NCBI GenBank assembly: GCA_934621605.1
Contig: CAKTUZ010000021.1
Location: forward strand, 1 to 56,389
Length of the DNA stretch: 56,389 bases
Reading direction: 5' to 3'
Origin: an uncultured bacterium
GTDB taxonomy: Bacteria > Vulcanimicrobiota > Xenobia > Xenobiales > Xenobiaceae
Positions 1 to 8,190 of the stretch are shown here, piece by piece. Every line of letters starts with the position of its first letter. The first letter of the stretch is position 1. The translations under genes were made by a program, and so were the position numbers. The notes beneath the pieces are model-generated. The model saw nothing but the letters and a program-made list of their open reading frames with translations, was not told the DNA's origin and did not search any database.

Positions 1-2
1 AA

Positions 3-233
3 GGTGCTTCATCCGCAACAGGCGACTACGGTGCTTCATCCGCAACAGGCAACTGCGGTGCTTCATCCGCAACAGGCAACTGCGGTGCTTCATCCGCAAC
101 AGGCGACTACGGTGCTTCATCCGCAACAGGCTACAAAGGTGCTTCATCCGCAACAGGCGACTACGGTGCTTCATCCGCAACAGGCAACTGCGGTGCTTCA
201 TCCGCAACAGGCTACAAAGGTGCTTCATCCGCA
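3..233 (+). repeat. 27-bp tandem coding repeats (right part of array)
   Basis: Units of 27 bp start at 3, 30, 57, 84, 111, 138, 165 and 192, with a partial unit at 219. The first 21 bases of each unit are nearly invariant and the last six vary in a few fixed ways (codons for DY, NC or YK). The array continues from 56286-56389. Copy number is uncertain because the contig ends inside it. Confidence 0.95.
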
Positions 234-467
234 GAAGATAAAGACAGCGTGGCAGTGGCATGGGGATATCACGGAAAAGCAAAAGGCGTTATCGGTTCTT
301 TTCTTGTATTGGCTGATTGGGAGGGCGATGAAGATAATTACTGGACTCAAAACCTTTGGACATTAAAAGGCGCGAAAATGGTTCAAGTTGATGGAAAAAT
401 CATAAAAGAAAATACATGGTACACAATGGTTAATGGAGAAATTAAGGAAGCAGAAAGTGAGGAATAA
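3..467 (+). CDS. C-terminal part of repeat-containing phage protein (continues from 55944)
   Basis: This is the 3' part of a gene that starts at 55944 and crosses the ends of the contig. It encodes eight full 9-residue units of the form GASSATG followed by DY, NC or YK, a partial ninth unit, then a non-repeat tail rich in W, D and E (SVAVAWGYHGKAKG...). Such beta-solenoid-like repeats with this tail occur in uncharacterised gut phage proteins (DUF7666-like). The function is unknown. The stop is 2 nt before the recT start, so it is in the recombination operon. A longer reading at 4-366 (LHPQQAT repeats) is the wrong frame. Confidence 0.75.
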   Translation, partial: GASSATGDYGASSATGNCGASSATGNCGASSATGDYGASSATGYKGASSATGDYGASSATGNCGASSATGYKGASSAEDKDSVAVAWGYHGKAKGVIGSFLVLADWEGDEDNYWTQNLWTLKGAKMVQVDGKIIKENTWYTMVNGEIKEAESEE

Positions 468-469
468 TT

Positions 470-1351
470 ATGGCAGATACAAAACAGGCATTAGCAGAGA
501 CAGGGAAGAAACAGGCAAATTTGGTAGTAAACAATGCTTTCATTGACGGATTGTCAAGTCAGTTACAGGAAAAACAGAAGTATGGATTGTCTTTTCCATC
601 TGATTACAACCCAACAAATGCTCTTATGGGCGCATATCTGATTATGAAAGAGACTACGGACAAGAACGGTAAATGCATTCTTGAAAGCTGTTCACAGGCA
701 AGTATTGCAAATTCTCTTATGGATATGTGCACTTTGGGGCTGAATGCAAGTAAGAAACAGGGATATTTTATCGCATATGGCGGTAAATGCCAGTTTCAGA
801 AGTCTTACTTCGGGAACATTACGCTTGCCAGGAGAAACGGCTTGAAGAAAATCAGCGCCGAAGTTATCTACGAGGGAGATACCTTTTCCTATCACATTGA
901 GGACGGTTGCAAGGTTATTGACGAACATAAACAGGACTTTATGAACATTGATGTGGATAAAATCAAGGGTGCTTATGCGGTCGGCATTATGGATGATGGG
1001 TCAAAGGTAGTCGAAGTTATGAACATTTCACAGCTTAAAAAGGCATGGAATCAACGCATGGGCGGTCTGAAAGAGGATGCAACCAGTACACATACAAAAT
1101 TTCGTGACCAAATGGCGAAGAAAACCGTTATTAATCGTCTTTGTAAGTTGATTGGAAACACAAGCACTGACGGAAATATCTCTGAAATCTCTGACAGACT
1201 GGACGAGGTTGCAAGTGAGGACATGGTTCTAGCGGATATGGAACACGATATCGCAGAGAACGCCAACACAGTAGACTTCCCCGAAGAAACAGAAGCAATT
1301 GAAGCAGATGCAACAGAGGTGGAAGAAACACCTAGCTTTATGGGGGAATAG
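470..1351 (+). CDS. recT: RecT-family single-strand annealing protein
   Basis: This 293-residue protein would anneal complementary single-stranded DNA during phage recombination and replication. It shows the RecT core: a segment around residues 75-125 with CSQASIANSLMDMC and LGLNASKKQGYFIAYG, then a conserved FRDQMAKKTVINRLCK region near 215-235. The C-terminal 40 residues are acidic and low in complexity, as is common in RecT proteins. It lies downstream of an SbcC-like ATPase gene (53614) and upstream of a metallo-beta-lactamase-fold gene and SSB, a usual recombination module. No RecE or YqaJ exonuclease is recognisable next to it. Confidence 0.92.
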   Translation: MADTKQALAETGKKQANLVVNNAFIDGLSSQLQEKQKYGLSFPSDYNPTNALMGAYLIMKETTDKNGKCILESCSQASIANSLMDMCTLGLNASKKQGYFIAYGGKCQFQKSYFGNITLARRNGLKKISAEVIYEGDTFSYHIEDGCKVIDEHKQDFMNIDVDKIKGAYAVGIMDDGSKVVEVMNISQLKKAWNQRMGGLKEDATSTHTKFRDQMAKKTVINRLCKLIGNTSTDGNISEISDRLDEVASEDMVLADMEHDIAENANTVDFPEETEAIEADATEVEETPSFMGE

Positions 1352-1354
1352 GGT

Positions 1355-1726
1355 ATGAGAGTAATTTCGCAGGATGGAACAAAGGATTTTCCATATGAAA
1401 GCAGTTCGGTTTCTATATATGGAGGATGTGTAAATGGGCGCATTTATGTGAGAATGCAGTTATGTGGTGGATATGATGATTCAGTAGATGTTGCCGATTA
1501 TTCTACCAAAGAAAAGGCAATTAAGGCTATGGAAATGCTTAGAGATGCATATATCGGTATGCCTATCGTAATGCAGAATGTTGATATTTCAGAGAATTTA
1601 GAAAAGGAATTTGAAAGTTTAAAGAAATGCGGTGTGATAGTGCAAGCAGAAAATCAGCCGTCAAAAGTAGATTTTATCAACAATGCTATCTTTCAGTTTC
1701 CACAGGATGAAGAAATAGAGGTGTAG
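1355..1726 (+). CDS. Hypothetical protein in recombination operon
   Basis: I do not recognise this 123-residue protein. It has a beta-rich N-terminal half and an acidic C-terminus, with no visible catalytic motif. It starts 3 nt after the recT stop and its last codons carry the Shine-Dalgarno site of the next gene. Confidence 0.7.
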   Translation: MRVISQDGTKDFPYESSSVSIYGGCVNGRIYVRMQLCGGYDDSVDVADYSTKEKAIKAMEMLRDAYIGMPIVMQNVDISENLEKEFESLKKCGVIVQAENQPSKVDFINNAIFQFPQDEEIEV

Positions 1727-1731
1727 TTAAA

Positions 1732-2424
1732 ACGAAACTTAAATGTATTTCCAGTGGTTCACAAGGCAACTGCTACATACTAACTGATTCCAATGGTAAA
1801 TCCTTAATCATTGATTGCGGTGTACCTATTATGGATGCCAAGAAAGGCTTGGACTGGAATATCAAAGATGTGGTCGGGTGTGTGGTTTCACACATCCATA
1901 AAGACCACAGCAAAAGCTCAGATACAATAGAGAAAATGGGAATCCCAGTATGGAAATCATACGAAGAAGAAAATCCGAAGATGCAGAAATACGGCAACTT
2001 TACAATCCAGTGTTTCCAATTGCCACACAATGGCACTACCAATTACGGATTTTACATCAAGGCAGACGGACAGAAACTTTTGTACATGACTGACATGGAG
2101 TATTGCCCTTACAGCTTTGCAAAACAGGCGGTAAACCATATGCTGATTGAGTGTAATTACATAGCAGACATGGTGGAAAGGGATATCCCAAACTACGAAC
2201 ACAAGATTCTAGGGCATTGCGAACTGGAAACTTGCAAAGGGATTGTAGAAACCAATAAGTCAGATGCCATACAGAACGTCATATTGTGCCACGTAGCGAA
2301 AGAAACGTGCGATAAGGATAGAATTATCACAGAGATTCAGAAAATCATTCCTAGCGCAAATGTGAGCGTTGCGCATGGCGGTATGGAATGGGATTTATGG
2401 AAAGGAGATGAACCACCATTTTGA
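1732..2424 (+). CDS. Metallo-beta-lactamase-fold hydrolase, probable ACG start
   Basis: This would be a zinc-dependent hydrolase of the phage YycJ-like metallo-beta-lactamase family, often found beside RecT and possibly a nuclease. The motif HIHKDH (residues 54-59 from the start used here) fits HxHxDH, and further histidines follow in the contexts GHCELE and LCHVAKE. The N-terminus KLKCISSGSQGNC matches the family start, but no ATG, GTG or TTG precedes it. The codon in the start position is ACG at 1732, 8 nt after the Shine-Dalgarno site GAGGTG (1718-1723). The first ATG (1831) would remove the first strands and the GSQGN loop. The fold is clear; the start is inferred. Confidence 0.8.
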   Translation, partial: TKLKCISSGSQGNCYILTDSNGKSLIIDCGVPIMDAKKGLDWNIKDVVGCVVSHIHKDHSKSSDTIEKMGIPVWKSYEEENPKMQKYGNFTIQCFQLPHNGTTNYGFYIKADGQKLLYMTDMEYCPYSFAKQAVNHMLIECNYIADMVERDIPNYEHKILGHCELETCKGIVETNKSDAIQNVILCHVAKETCDKDRIITEIQKIIPSANVSVAHGGMEWDLWKGDEPPF

Positions 2425-3107
2425 TTAAAGAGGATAGAGACAATTACTGGATGCTAAATTGGCTTGATGAATTTATGGAAGGTCACAAAGGTTTTATATG
2501 CGGTGGGTGTTTTAAAAATATTTTTAATCAAGAAAAAGTAAAAGACCTTGATATTTTCTTTGAAAATTCATCTGACTGGGAAAATGCGGTACAGTATTTT
2601 GATAGCATGACAGCAGGCTATTCAGATTATAATACAGAACCGCTTTCAGAAGATAAAGCAAAGTATAGATTTTTATATCAGAATGATAATGTTAAGGGCT
2701 ATGTACATAAGAGAACAGGCTTAAAACTTGAATTGTGTAATAAAATTTTTGGAACTGCCGAACAGATAATAAGCCAATTTGATTTTACTATTGTTAAATT
2801 TGCTTATTACAAAGAAGAGGTTGAGGATAAAAGTACAGAAATTCCATTTGAAAGTAATAAGCCTGGCACACACATTGAATACAAGATTATTCATGATGAA
2901 CATTTTTTTGAACATTTGCACATGAAAAGGCTTGTGATTAATGATTTAATACCATATCCAATGAGTACATTTGAAAGAATGTTCAGATATGCGAAATATG
3001 GTTACTTTCCTTGTAGAGAGACAAAAATGAAAATTATTAATGCACTTAGAGATTTAGATGAAAGAGAAGTTTCTCTTTCAAAAAATTTCTACGATGGAAT
3101 GGATTAG
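2421..3107 (+). CDS. Nucleotidyltransferase-like protein
   Basis: This 228-residue protein resembles the polymerase-beta-type nucleotidyltransferase superfamily. GGCFKNIF (from residue 28) followed by KDLDIFF (41-47) gives the GG...DxD pattern that binds metal and nucleotide; QFDFTIVKFAY may supply the third strand. The substrate is unknown. The start is TTG, overlapping the stop of the upstream gene by 4 nt, which supports translational coupling. Confidence 0.6.
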   Translation: MIKEDRDNYWMLNWLDEFMEGHKGFICGGCFKNIFNQEKVKDLDIFFENSSDWENAVQYFDSMTAGYSDYNTEPLSEDKAKYRFLYQNDNVKGYVHKRTGLKLELCNKIFGTAEQIISQFDFTIVKFAYYKEEVEDKSTEIPFESNKPGTHIEYKIIHDEHFFEHLHMKRLVINDLIPYPMSTFERMFRYAKYGYFPCRETKMKIINALRDLDEREVSLSKNFYDGMD

Positions 3108-3146
3108 AAATGTGGATGAATGTCCGTTTTAGAAAGGAGAAATACA

Positions 3147-3554
3147 GTGAACAGTGTAGATATATCTGGAAGAATGACAAGAGAGCCAGAAGTAAGATAT
3201 GCAGCAGATAAGCCATTCGCAAAGTTTTGTCTGGCAGTAAACCGAAGATTTAAACAGGACGGACAACCAAATGCAGATTTTATTAACTGTACGGCATTCG
3301 GGAAAATGGCTGAATTTGTCGAGAAATACGGCAGAAAAGGCGTAAAGTTTGAGGTTCACGGCAGATGGCAGACTGGAAGCTATAAGAACAAGGATGGTAA
3401 TACCGTTTATACAAATGATTGCATGGTTGAGTCTATCGAGTTTGCAGAAAGCAAGAGCAGTAGCAGTGAACAGGAAAACGGTAGTGCGGTTCCAAGCGTA
3501 GATACTTTTATGGATATCCAAGATGGAATAGATGAAAAATTACCATTTGATTAA
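3147..3554 (+). CDS. ssb: Single-stranded DNA-binding protein
   Basis: This is an OB-fold SSB of 135 residues. It has SGRMTREPEVRY at the start, FINCTAFGKMAEFVEKYGRKG in the middle and the typical acidic tip ending DEKLPFD, which in SSBs recruits partner proteins. The start is the GTG at 3147, which follows AAAGGAGAAA; a longer ATG reading from 3120 has no ribosome binding site. It belongs to the RecT module. Confidence 0.93.
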   Translation: MNSVDISGRMTREPEVRYAADKPFAKFCLAVNRRFKQDGQPNADFINCTAFGKMAEFVEKYGRKGVKFEVHGRWQTGSYKNKDGNTVYTNDCMVESIEFAESKSSSSEQENGSAVPSVDTFMDIQDGIDEKLPFD

Positions 3555-3572
3555 AAGGGAGCGTGATTTATT

Positions 3573-4163
3573 TTGCAGAATCCAAGACAGAGGTACGCAA
3601 TAGAATCAAAGAACCGTAAGCGGCTACTGGAAGTCAATTCTAGCCTTACGGATGAAAGCGGTATCTACTTTCTGACAAGGACTGATGAAAACGGATTCCG
3701 ATACGCCTATATCGGACAGGCGGTACATATTTTTCAACGTCTTGCACAACATCTGGTAGGGTATCAGCATATAGACCTTAGTTTAAAAAAACATGGGTTA
3801 TATGCTGATGATAACCCTTACGGATGGAAAATCGGCTTTTTGAATTTCCCAAAAACAGAACTGGATAAACAGGAACAGCACTATATAAAAGCCTATGCCG
3901 ACTCTGGCTATCAGCTTCGGAACAAAACGAGTGGTAGCCAGGGAGAGGGAAAAGCCAAGATTGATGAATACAGACCTACTAAGGGTTATCGTGACGGTCT
4001 TAGACAGGGGAAAATCAATCTTGCAAGGGAATTGTCCAGTATTGCAGAAAAACACCTTAGAATCGAATTGAGAGAGGATAAACAGGGGAATAAGGTGTCG
4101 GAGCGACAGTTAGATAAATTTATGGAGCTTATAAACGTGGATTCATATAAGGACGGTGAGTAA
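3573..4163 (+). CDS. GIY-YIG domain nuclease
   Basis: This 196-residue protein has GIYFL (30-34) and AYIGQA (45-50), spaced as in GIY-YIG endonucleases, then RLAQH and an EQHYIKAY segment that could carry the catalytic glutamate. The C-terminal half is basic and helical. It could be a structure-specific or homing-type nuclease. The start is TTG after AAAAGGGAG. Confidence 0.75.
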   Translation: MQNPRQRYAIESKNRKRLLEVNSSLTDESGIYFLTRTDENGFRYAYIGQAVHIFQRLAQHLVGYQHIDLSLKKHGLYADDNPYGWKIGFLNFPKTELDKQEQHYIKAYADSGYQLRNKTSGSQGEGKAKIDEYRPTKGYRDGLRQGKINLARELSSIAEKHLRIELREDKQGNKVSERQLDKFMELINVDSYKDGE

Positions 4164-4316
4164 ATGAAGAATTGTTTTGATATGGTTTACGACCATTATT
4201 GCAGAATATTCAGAGAAACACAAGTAAACAGGGGAATATCACCAAGGCAGTACGGCATGATGCTTGCTTATGACAGGAAAGGAAAGAAAAAGAAAGGCGG
4301 CAAGTATGGAAAATAG
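4164..4316 (+). CDS. Small basic hypothetical protein
   Basis: This 50-residue ORF (starts MKNCFDMVYDHY, ends in a lysine-rich tail) begins directly after the stop of the GIY-YIG gene and overlaps the next start by 11 nt. This packing suggests it is translated. No function is recognised. Confidence 0.5.
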   Translation: MKNCFDMVYDHYCRIFRETQVNRGISPRQYGMMLAYDRKGKKKKGGKYGK

Positions 4317-4731
4317 ATATCTGTATAAGGCTAAGACAACTCCAAAAGAAAAAGGAGAATTTAACAATGTTTGGGTTACTGGAAATCTTATTGTTTCCAA
4401 TGGAAAGTATTACATACATCCTGTGGGTAATGTTGTAAATGTTAAGAATGAGATTGGAAGAATAATTGTGATGCACGAAGTAATTCCAGATACTATCTGC
4501 CAGTGTACAGGCTCGAAAGACAAGAACGGTAATCTGATTTGGGAGAATGATATTGCAAATTATCTGGCTGAAGAATGTTGTGGTTACATTAGCTGGAATG
4601 AAAGCGAAGCAGGTTTTTACTTTAATGTATTACTTGAAGGTGGCGGATTTGAGGAGGAGCATATTTACGATTATCAGGATTGCATGGAGGTTATTGGCAA
4701 CATTTTTGACAATCAAGAGCTTTTGCAATGA
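4306..4731 (+). CDS. YopX-family protein
   Basis: This 141-residue protein has the YopX hallmark: an opening 'MENRYLYKAK', then DTICQCTGSKDKNGNLIWENDI and a closing EVIGNIFDNQELL. YopX proteins are common in Gram-positive phages and have no known function. The start at 4306 is preferred over 4264 because it follows a purine-rich AGGCGG and matches the family N-terminus. Confidence 0.85.
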   Translation: MENRYLYKAKTTPKEKGEFNNVWVTGNLIVSNGKYYIHPVGNVVNVKNEIGRIIVMHEVIPDTICQCTGSKDKNGNLIWENDIANYLAEECCGYISWNESEAGFYFNVLLEGGGFEEEHIYDYQDCMEVIGNIFDNQELLQ

Positions 4732-4767
4732 TTAAGACAAAGAACTTGAAGTAAGGAAGTGATTAGT

Positions 4768-5283
4768 ACGGCAGAGAGACGAATGTTCTCAAAAAAGATA
4801 ACAGAAAGTGATGCGTTTCTGGAAATGCCAAGTAGTACGCAGATGTTATACTTTCACTTTTGCATGAATGCAGATGATGACGGATTTGTGAACAACCAGA
4901 AGAAGATTCAACGGATGTGCAGTGCTTCTGATGATGATTTCAGACTTTTGATTGCCAAGTCATTTGTATTGACATTTGACAGCGGAATCATTGTGATAAA
5001 GCACTGGAAGATGCATAACTACATACAATCTGACCGATACGTGCCGACTGATTACGTTGAGGAAAAGAGCATGTTAGGATTGAAAAAGAATAAGGCGTAC
5101 ACGTTTGATGAATCAAAAATGGTTACAAGGTGTATACAGGATTCCGGGAAGCAGGAGAAGAAAGAGAAAAAGCCTGCTTCCAGGAAAAACAGCTTTAACG
5201 GATACAGAGGTCAGAATAATTACGATTTCGGAAAAATCGAGGAAGAATTGGGGTGCGAAAAATGCCACGAAGAATTAATTTAA
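4768..5283 (+). CDS. Replisome organizer / replication initiation protein, probable ACG start
   Basis: The protein matches the N-terminal domain of phage replisome organizers: AERRMFSKKITESDAFLEMP, ADDDGFVNNQKKIQRM and VVIKHW-like GIIVIKHWKMHNYI. The family usually begins MAERRMF; here the codon before GCA GAG AGA is ACG (4768). A near-perfect Shine-Dalgarno site AAGGAAGTGAT (4753-4763) sits at the right distance. The GTG at 4759 lies inside that site and ATG 4783 would drop conserved residues. The C-terminus is shorter than in many relatives and no helicase loader follows. Confidence 0.75.
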   Translation, partial: TAERRMFSKKITESDAFLEMPSSTQMLYFHFCMNADDDGFVNNQKKIQRMCSASDDDFRLLIAKSFVLTFDSGIIVIKHWKMHNYIQSDRYVPTDYVEEKSMLGLKKNKAYTFDESKMVTRCIQDSGKQEKKEKKPASRKNSFNGYRGQNNYDFGKIEEELGCEKCHEELI

Positions 5284-5474
5284 GGGAAATTCCCAAAGGT
5301 ACACCGATTAACTGTAATTCGGACGGTAAACAGTGTATCTACAGAGCACCAGTCAATGAACAGCACACCTGTGATTACATATGTAAGACAGGAAAGATGA
5401 GAGGATGTGAGCCAACCGAACGTACGGCATGGGCGGTCAGAAAGAGAGGTAAGCATGAGACGAACAAATCTTAG
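5262..5474 (+). CDS. Small cysteine-containing hypothetical protein
   Basis: This protein of about 70 residues has four spaced cysteines (NCNSDGKQC, TCDYICK, GCEP), suggesting metal binding. ATG 5262 overlaps the end of the replication gene by 22 nt; a GTG at 5253 is possible. Function unknown. Confidence 0.6.
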   Translation: MPRRINLREIPKGTPINCNSDGKQCIYRAPVNEQHTCDYICKTGKMRGCEPTERTAWAVRKRGKHETNKS

Positions 5475-5655
5475 CCTTGCGGAACAGTTGACAAGAGACA
5501 GCGCAAGAGGTCAGATGCAGAGCATGAAATGTACTGATGATGCAAAGGAAAGTTTCAGGCATAAGCCGTACAGCTATGATGCATCTGTAGCATCACAGAA
5601 TCGGTCAGAATTGATTTTAAATCATTCTGCTAGGAAATTATTGTTAATGAGATAA
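5455..5655 (+). CDS. Small hypothetical protein
   Basis: This 66-residue basic protein starts at ATG 5455 after GAGAGGTAAG; the upstream ATG at 5407 lies deep in the previous gene. No motif is recognised. Confidence 0.5.
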   Translation: MRRTNLSLAEQLTRDSARGQMQSMKCTDDAKESFRHKPYSYDASVASQNRSELILNHSARKLLLMR

Positions 5656-5675
5656 GACAGAAAAGTGAGGTAATT

Positions 5676-5891
5676 ATGGACGAAGAAGCAAGAGAACAGA
5701 TTAAGGCTGTTTTACTGTTATTGGCAAACACATTGCAGAATAATTGCGTAAGTATGGCAACTGACACAAACGGAAATCTATATTTCTTTGATACAGCAAA
5801 TTTTTTAAAAAATCGAGAATACAGTGGGCTAAAAGTAAACATACAAGAACTTGTGGGTAGTGACGATGAAATCCACACAGAACCACTATAA
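5676..5891 (+). CDS. Small acidic hypothetical protein
   Basis: A 71-residue acidic protein (MDEEAREQIKAVLLLLANTL) with a Shine-Dalgarno site GTGAGG upstream. It lies in the early operon and has no recognised domain. Confidence 0.55.
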   Translation: MDEEAREQIKAVLLLLANTLQNNCVSMATDTNGNLYFFDTANFLKNREYSGLKVNIQELVGSDDEIHTEPL

Positions 5892-5903
5892 GGAGTTGAT
5901 AAA

Positions 5904-6431
5904 GTGGCAAGAGATAAAGGATTTGAACAGCGTATGCAGGGCATGGTCTACGCTTGCCAGTTGGCACAGCAACAGGGTGTAGAAGCACTGGTAAAAGAAG
6001 TACAGAAGCGTGGTGTGACCAGAGTTGACTTATACGCAAAACAAGTTGAAATGGACAATATGTGGGGTACGTTATCTGACTGTATCTTACAAAATGTCCT
6101 TGTAACGGCGGCTTGGGTACTGAATGATAAATTTGGTTTTGGTAAACAACGATTACACAAGTTTATGACCGAATTTACACAAGCTACGGAAGATGTGAGA
6201 AACCTTGACTACATGGGCGAGCATTATGTCCGACTGGAAGATTACGCCATAGAACTGAATAAGAAGTATGATTTAGGACTGGATGTGATCAAGGCGGCGG
6301 TTGAAACTGAAATGTTTGACGAAAACAATCCTAAATATCGGAATGTTGACAAGGTAACAGGTATCATTAATGCGCTTAGACTGGCAGGACATGAAGATGC
6401 GGCGGCGTATTTGGAGAGTAAAAGGAGATGA
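5904..6431 (+). CDS. Conserved phage hypothetical protein
   Basis: This 175-residue, largely helical protein starts at GTG after AAGGAG. I recognise no enzyme motif. It sits where a helicase loader is often found downstream of a replisome organizer, but it has no Walker A motif, so it is not a DnaC-type ATPase. Confidence 0.6.
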   Translation: MARDKGFEQRMQGMVYACQLAQQQGVEALVKEVQKRGVTRVDLYAKQVEMDNMWGTLSDCILQNVLVTAAWVLNDKFGFGKQRLHKFMTEFTQATEDVRNLDYMGEHYVRLEDYAIELNKKYDLGLDVIKAAVETEMFDENNPKYRNVDKVTGIINALRLAGHEDAAAYLESKRR

Positions 6432-6437
6432 AAAACG

Positions 6438-6689
6438 ATGAGACTGATTGATACAGATGCACTAAAGAAAGATTTAAAATCGGTTACTTTAAGCAATGGA
6501 ACTTTAGTAAACACAAATGCAGTATTGTATTTACTAGAAGAATATCCGACTGCCTATGATGTGGACAAGGTTGTGGAACAGTTGGAAGAACTAAAAGGAA
6601 GATATGATATTGAGGAATTTGGGATTAAAGGAGTTATTTGTAAAGCAATCGAGATTGTGAAAGGCGGTGGAGTAAATGACAGAGAATGA
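6438..6689 (+). CDS. Hypothetical protein (RLIDTDAL type)
   Basis: This 83-residue protein opens MRLIDTDAL, a start shared by many small phage proteins in Clostridia. It has heptad-like helical segments. Function unknown. The next gene overlaps it by 14 nt. Confidence 0.6.
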   Translation: MRLIDTDALKKDLKSVTLSNGTLVNTNAVLYLLEEYPTAYDVDKVVEQLEELKGRYDIEEFGIKGVICKAIEIVKGGGVNDRE

Positions 6690-7167
6690 AGCAATTAAGG
6701 CAATAAAAGATAATAAGCCCACAAGTGGCTATTATATTTTGAACAAAGCATTAGATATGGCAATACAGGCACTTGAAACAGCGCAAAAATACAAAGACCT
6801 TGAATCAGAATTATCTAAGCGAAATCTGACAATCGAACATATCCGAGAATATATGGAATTTGAGGACGAGTGTGTGGAGATGGGATTTACCTTTAAGTCC
6901 CTGTTAGAAGCAAGAGAGAAGCAGAGCGGACAGAAACCTATTTTAAAAGGCTCTGTAAAAAGGATTGTGGCTATTGATTATAAAAATGGCAAGGGAGAAA
7001 TGAAACCGACTGATGTAAAGTTATGGCGCTGTCCTTGCTGTGATGCGGTTGTCGGAGAAAGAATTATTGTACATGGCAGGATTCATGACCAGCGTAAGAA
7101 AAAATATTGTGAAAATTGTGGTCAGAAAATCGACTGGGAGGTATGTGAAAATGGAAAAAGTAATTAG
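6676..7167 (+). CDS. Hypothetical protein with C-terminal zinc ribbon
   Basis: This 163-residue protein has a helical N-terminal half and a C-terminal four-cysteine ribbon: CPCCDAV near residue 118 and YCENCGQKIDWE near 150. Such 'CENCGQKI' ends are frequent in gut phage proteins and probably bind zinc. Partner unknown. Confidence 0.65.
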   Translation: MTENEAIKAIKDNKPTSGYYILNKALDMAIQALETAQKYKDLESELSKRNLTIEHIREYMEFEDECVEMGFTFKSLLEAREKQSGQKPILKGSVKRIVAIDYKNGKGEMKPTDVKLWRCPCCDAVVGERIIVHGRIHDQRKKKYCENCGQKIDWEVCENGKSN

Positions 7168-7555
7168 ATATAAATGTGAAAAATGTGGGAAATTATTTGA
7201 AAATGAAGAAGAATGTATACAGCATGAGGACAGACATTTGAGGGTTGGAAAGGCAAACGAAATGCTGGAAGCAGGGCACACTCTTAAAGAGATACAGGAC
7301 GAATGCAGTATCTGGGATTCTGTGCCGGAGTATTTAGAAAATGTAACTAAGGATAATTGTTTTATAATTTCGTATTGGCAGGGGTGTGATAAACCCGCAT
7401 ATAAAATTATGAATATTGACCTTGATGGCTGTGTAGGAGTATATGGATACGGTTCCTGGGCTGGACGTTTTGGTGATGAATTGCCTTTAAATAGCAGAAA
7501 TCTAAGAAATCCCAGACTGAAGGAAGAATTGTATGTAGATAAGCATTGGACATAA
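7151..7555 (+). CDS. Zinc-finger-containing hypothetical protein
   Basis: This 134-residue protein begins with a C2H2-like finger (YKCEKCGKLFENEEECIQHEDRH), then a helical linker (LEAGHTLKEIQDEC) and a beta-rich tail. ATG 7151 overlaps the upstream gene and fits the finger start. It could bind nucleic acid. It is the last plus-strand gene before a hairpin shared with a minus-strand gene. Confidence 0.6.
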   Translation: MEKVIRYKCEKCGKLFENEEECIQHEDRHLRVGKANEMLEAGHTLKEIQDECSIWDSVPEYLENVTKDNCFIISYWQGCDKPAYKIMNIDLDGCVGVYGYGSWAGRFGDELPLNSRNLRNPRLKEELYVDKHWT

Positions 7556-7558
7556 AAA

Positions 7559-7590
7559 TAGAATGCCTTTTAATGGCATTCTATTCTATC
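7559..7590. terminator. Bidirectional hairpin terminator
   Basis: The stem TAGAATGCC (7559-7567) pairs perfectly with GGCATTCTA (7575-7583). On the minus strand a T-run follows; on the plus strand TTCTATCT follows. It lies between converging genes at 7151 and 7570. Confidence 0.7.
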
Positions 7591-7746
7591 TAGGATTTTA
7601 GCTATGTAGGCACCTGTTTTACGAACAATGGTATCAAAATTCTGTAAGATTACAAAAATTATGAAGTTTGAATCATACATATTGATAATAGCATAGATTC
7701 CTAAACAGATAATTGTAAAAATAATATTAAATACTTTTCGCTTCAT
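7570..7746 (-). CDS. Small membrane protein, lone minus-strand gene
   Basis: This 58-residue protein has one or two hydrophobic helices (VFNIIFTIICLGIYAII and NFIIFVILQ) with a basic N-terminus. On the minus strand AAAAGGAG precedes ATG 7746 by a usable distance; ATG 7755 overlaps that site. It is the only minus-strand gene in the early cluster and shares a terminator hairpin, so it looks like an independently transcribed cargo gene. Function unknown. Confidence 0.5.
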   Translation of the reverse strand: MKRKVFNIIFTIICLGIYAIINMYDSNFIIFVILQNFDTIVRKTGAYIAKILDRIECH

Positions 7747-7827
7747 AGAACACATCTCCTTTTTTGTTTTTTGGTTTCAAGAGAAATGTGTCTTATGCTT
7801 AGAGGAAATAAAAATTGGAGGTAGAGT

Positions 7828-8133
7828 ATGAGATATAAGATTAGTGATGTGTATGTAAATGTTAATGGTGAAAGTATTGCGGTTGGAACGGTTCTTGGAG
7901 AAGAAGATAAACCACAATCTCCATTTAGAACAGGATATATTACAAATTCTGAGTATGAAAAGGGTTTGAAAGAATTTATATATGGAAAACAACAAATAGG
8001 CGATCTTGTTTGTCATTGCGTAGCTGAATTCAAAAATTTTGTTGCTATACGTCCGGTAGAAAAGAAATGGATTGATGAATTAGAAAATATGGGGTATGAC
8101 GTGGCTAAATTGCAATATGAAATTGCAGAGTAA
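7828..8133 (+). CDS. Hypothetical protein
   Basis: This 101-residue protein starts after TTGGAGGTAGAG and has no recognised motif. It opens a run of short, A/T-rich unknown genes leading to the integrase. Confidence 0.55.
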   Translation: MRYKISDVYVNVNGESIAVGTVLGEEDKPQSPFRTGYITNSEYEKGLKEFIYGKQQIGDLVCHCVAEFKNFVAIRPVEKKWIDELENMGYDVAKLQYEIAE

Positions 8134-8190
8134 TTTGGCGATTACGACTATTATGCAGAATTTATAAGAATTTAAGTGAGGATAATTAAT

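Noticed and set aside
3..233. CRISPR array
   Set aside because: The repeats are 27 bp with no unique spacers and are in frame within a coding gene.
4..366. Open frame with LHPQQAT repeats over the 27-bp array
   Set aside because: It is the +1 frame of the GASSATG repeats. The real frame continues from 55944 through the contig join and ends at 467.
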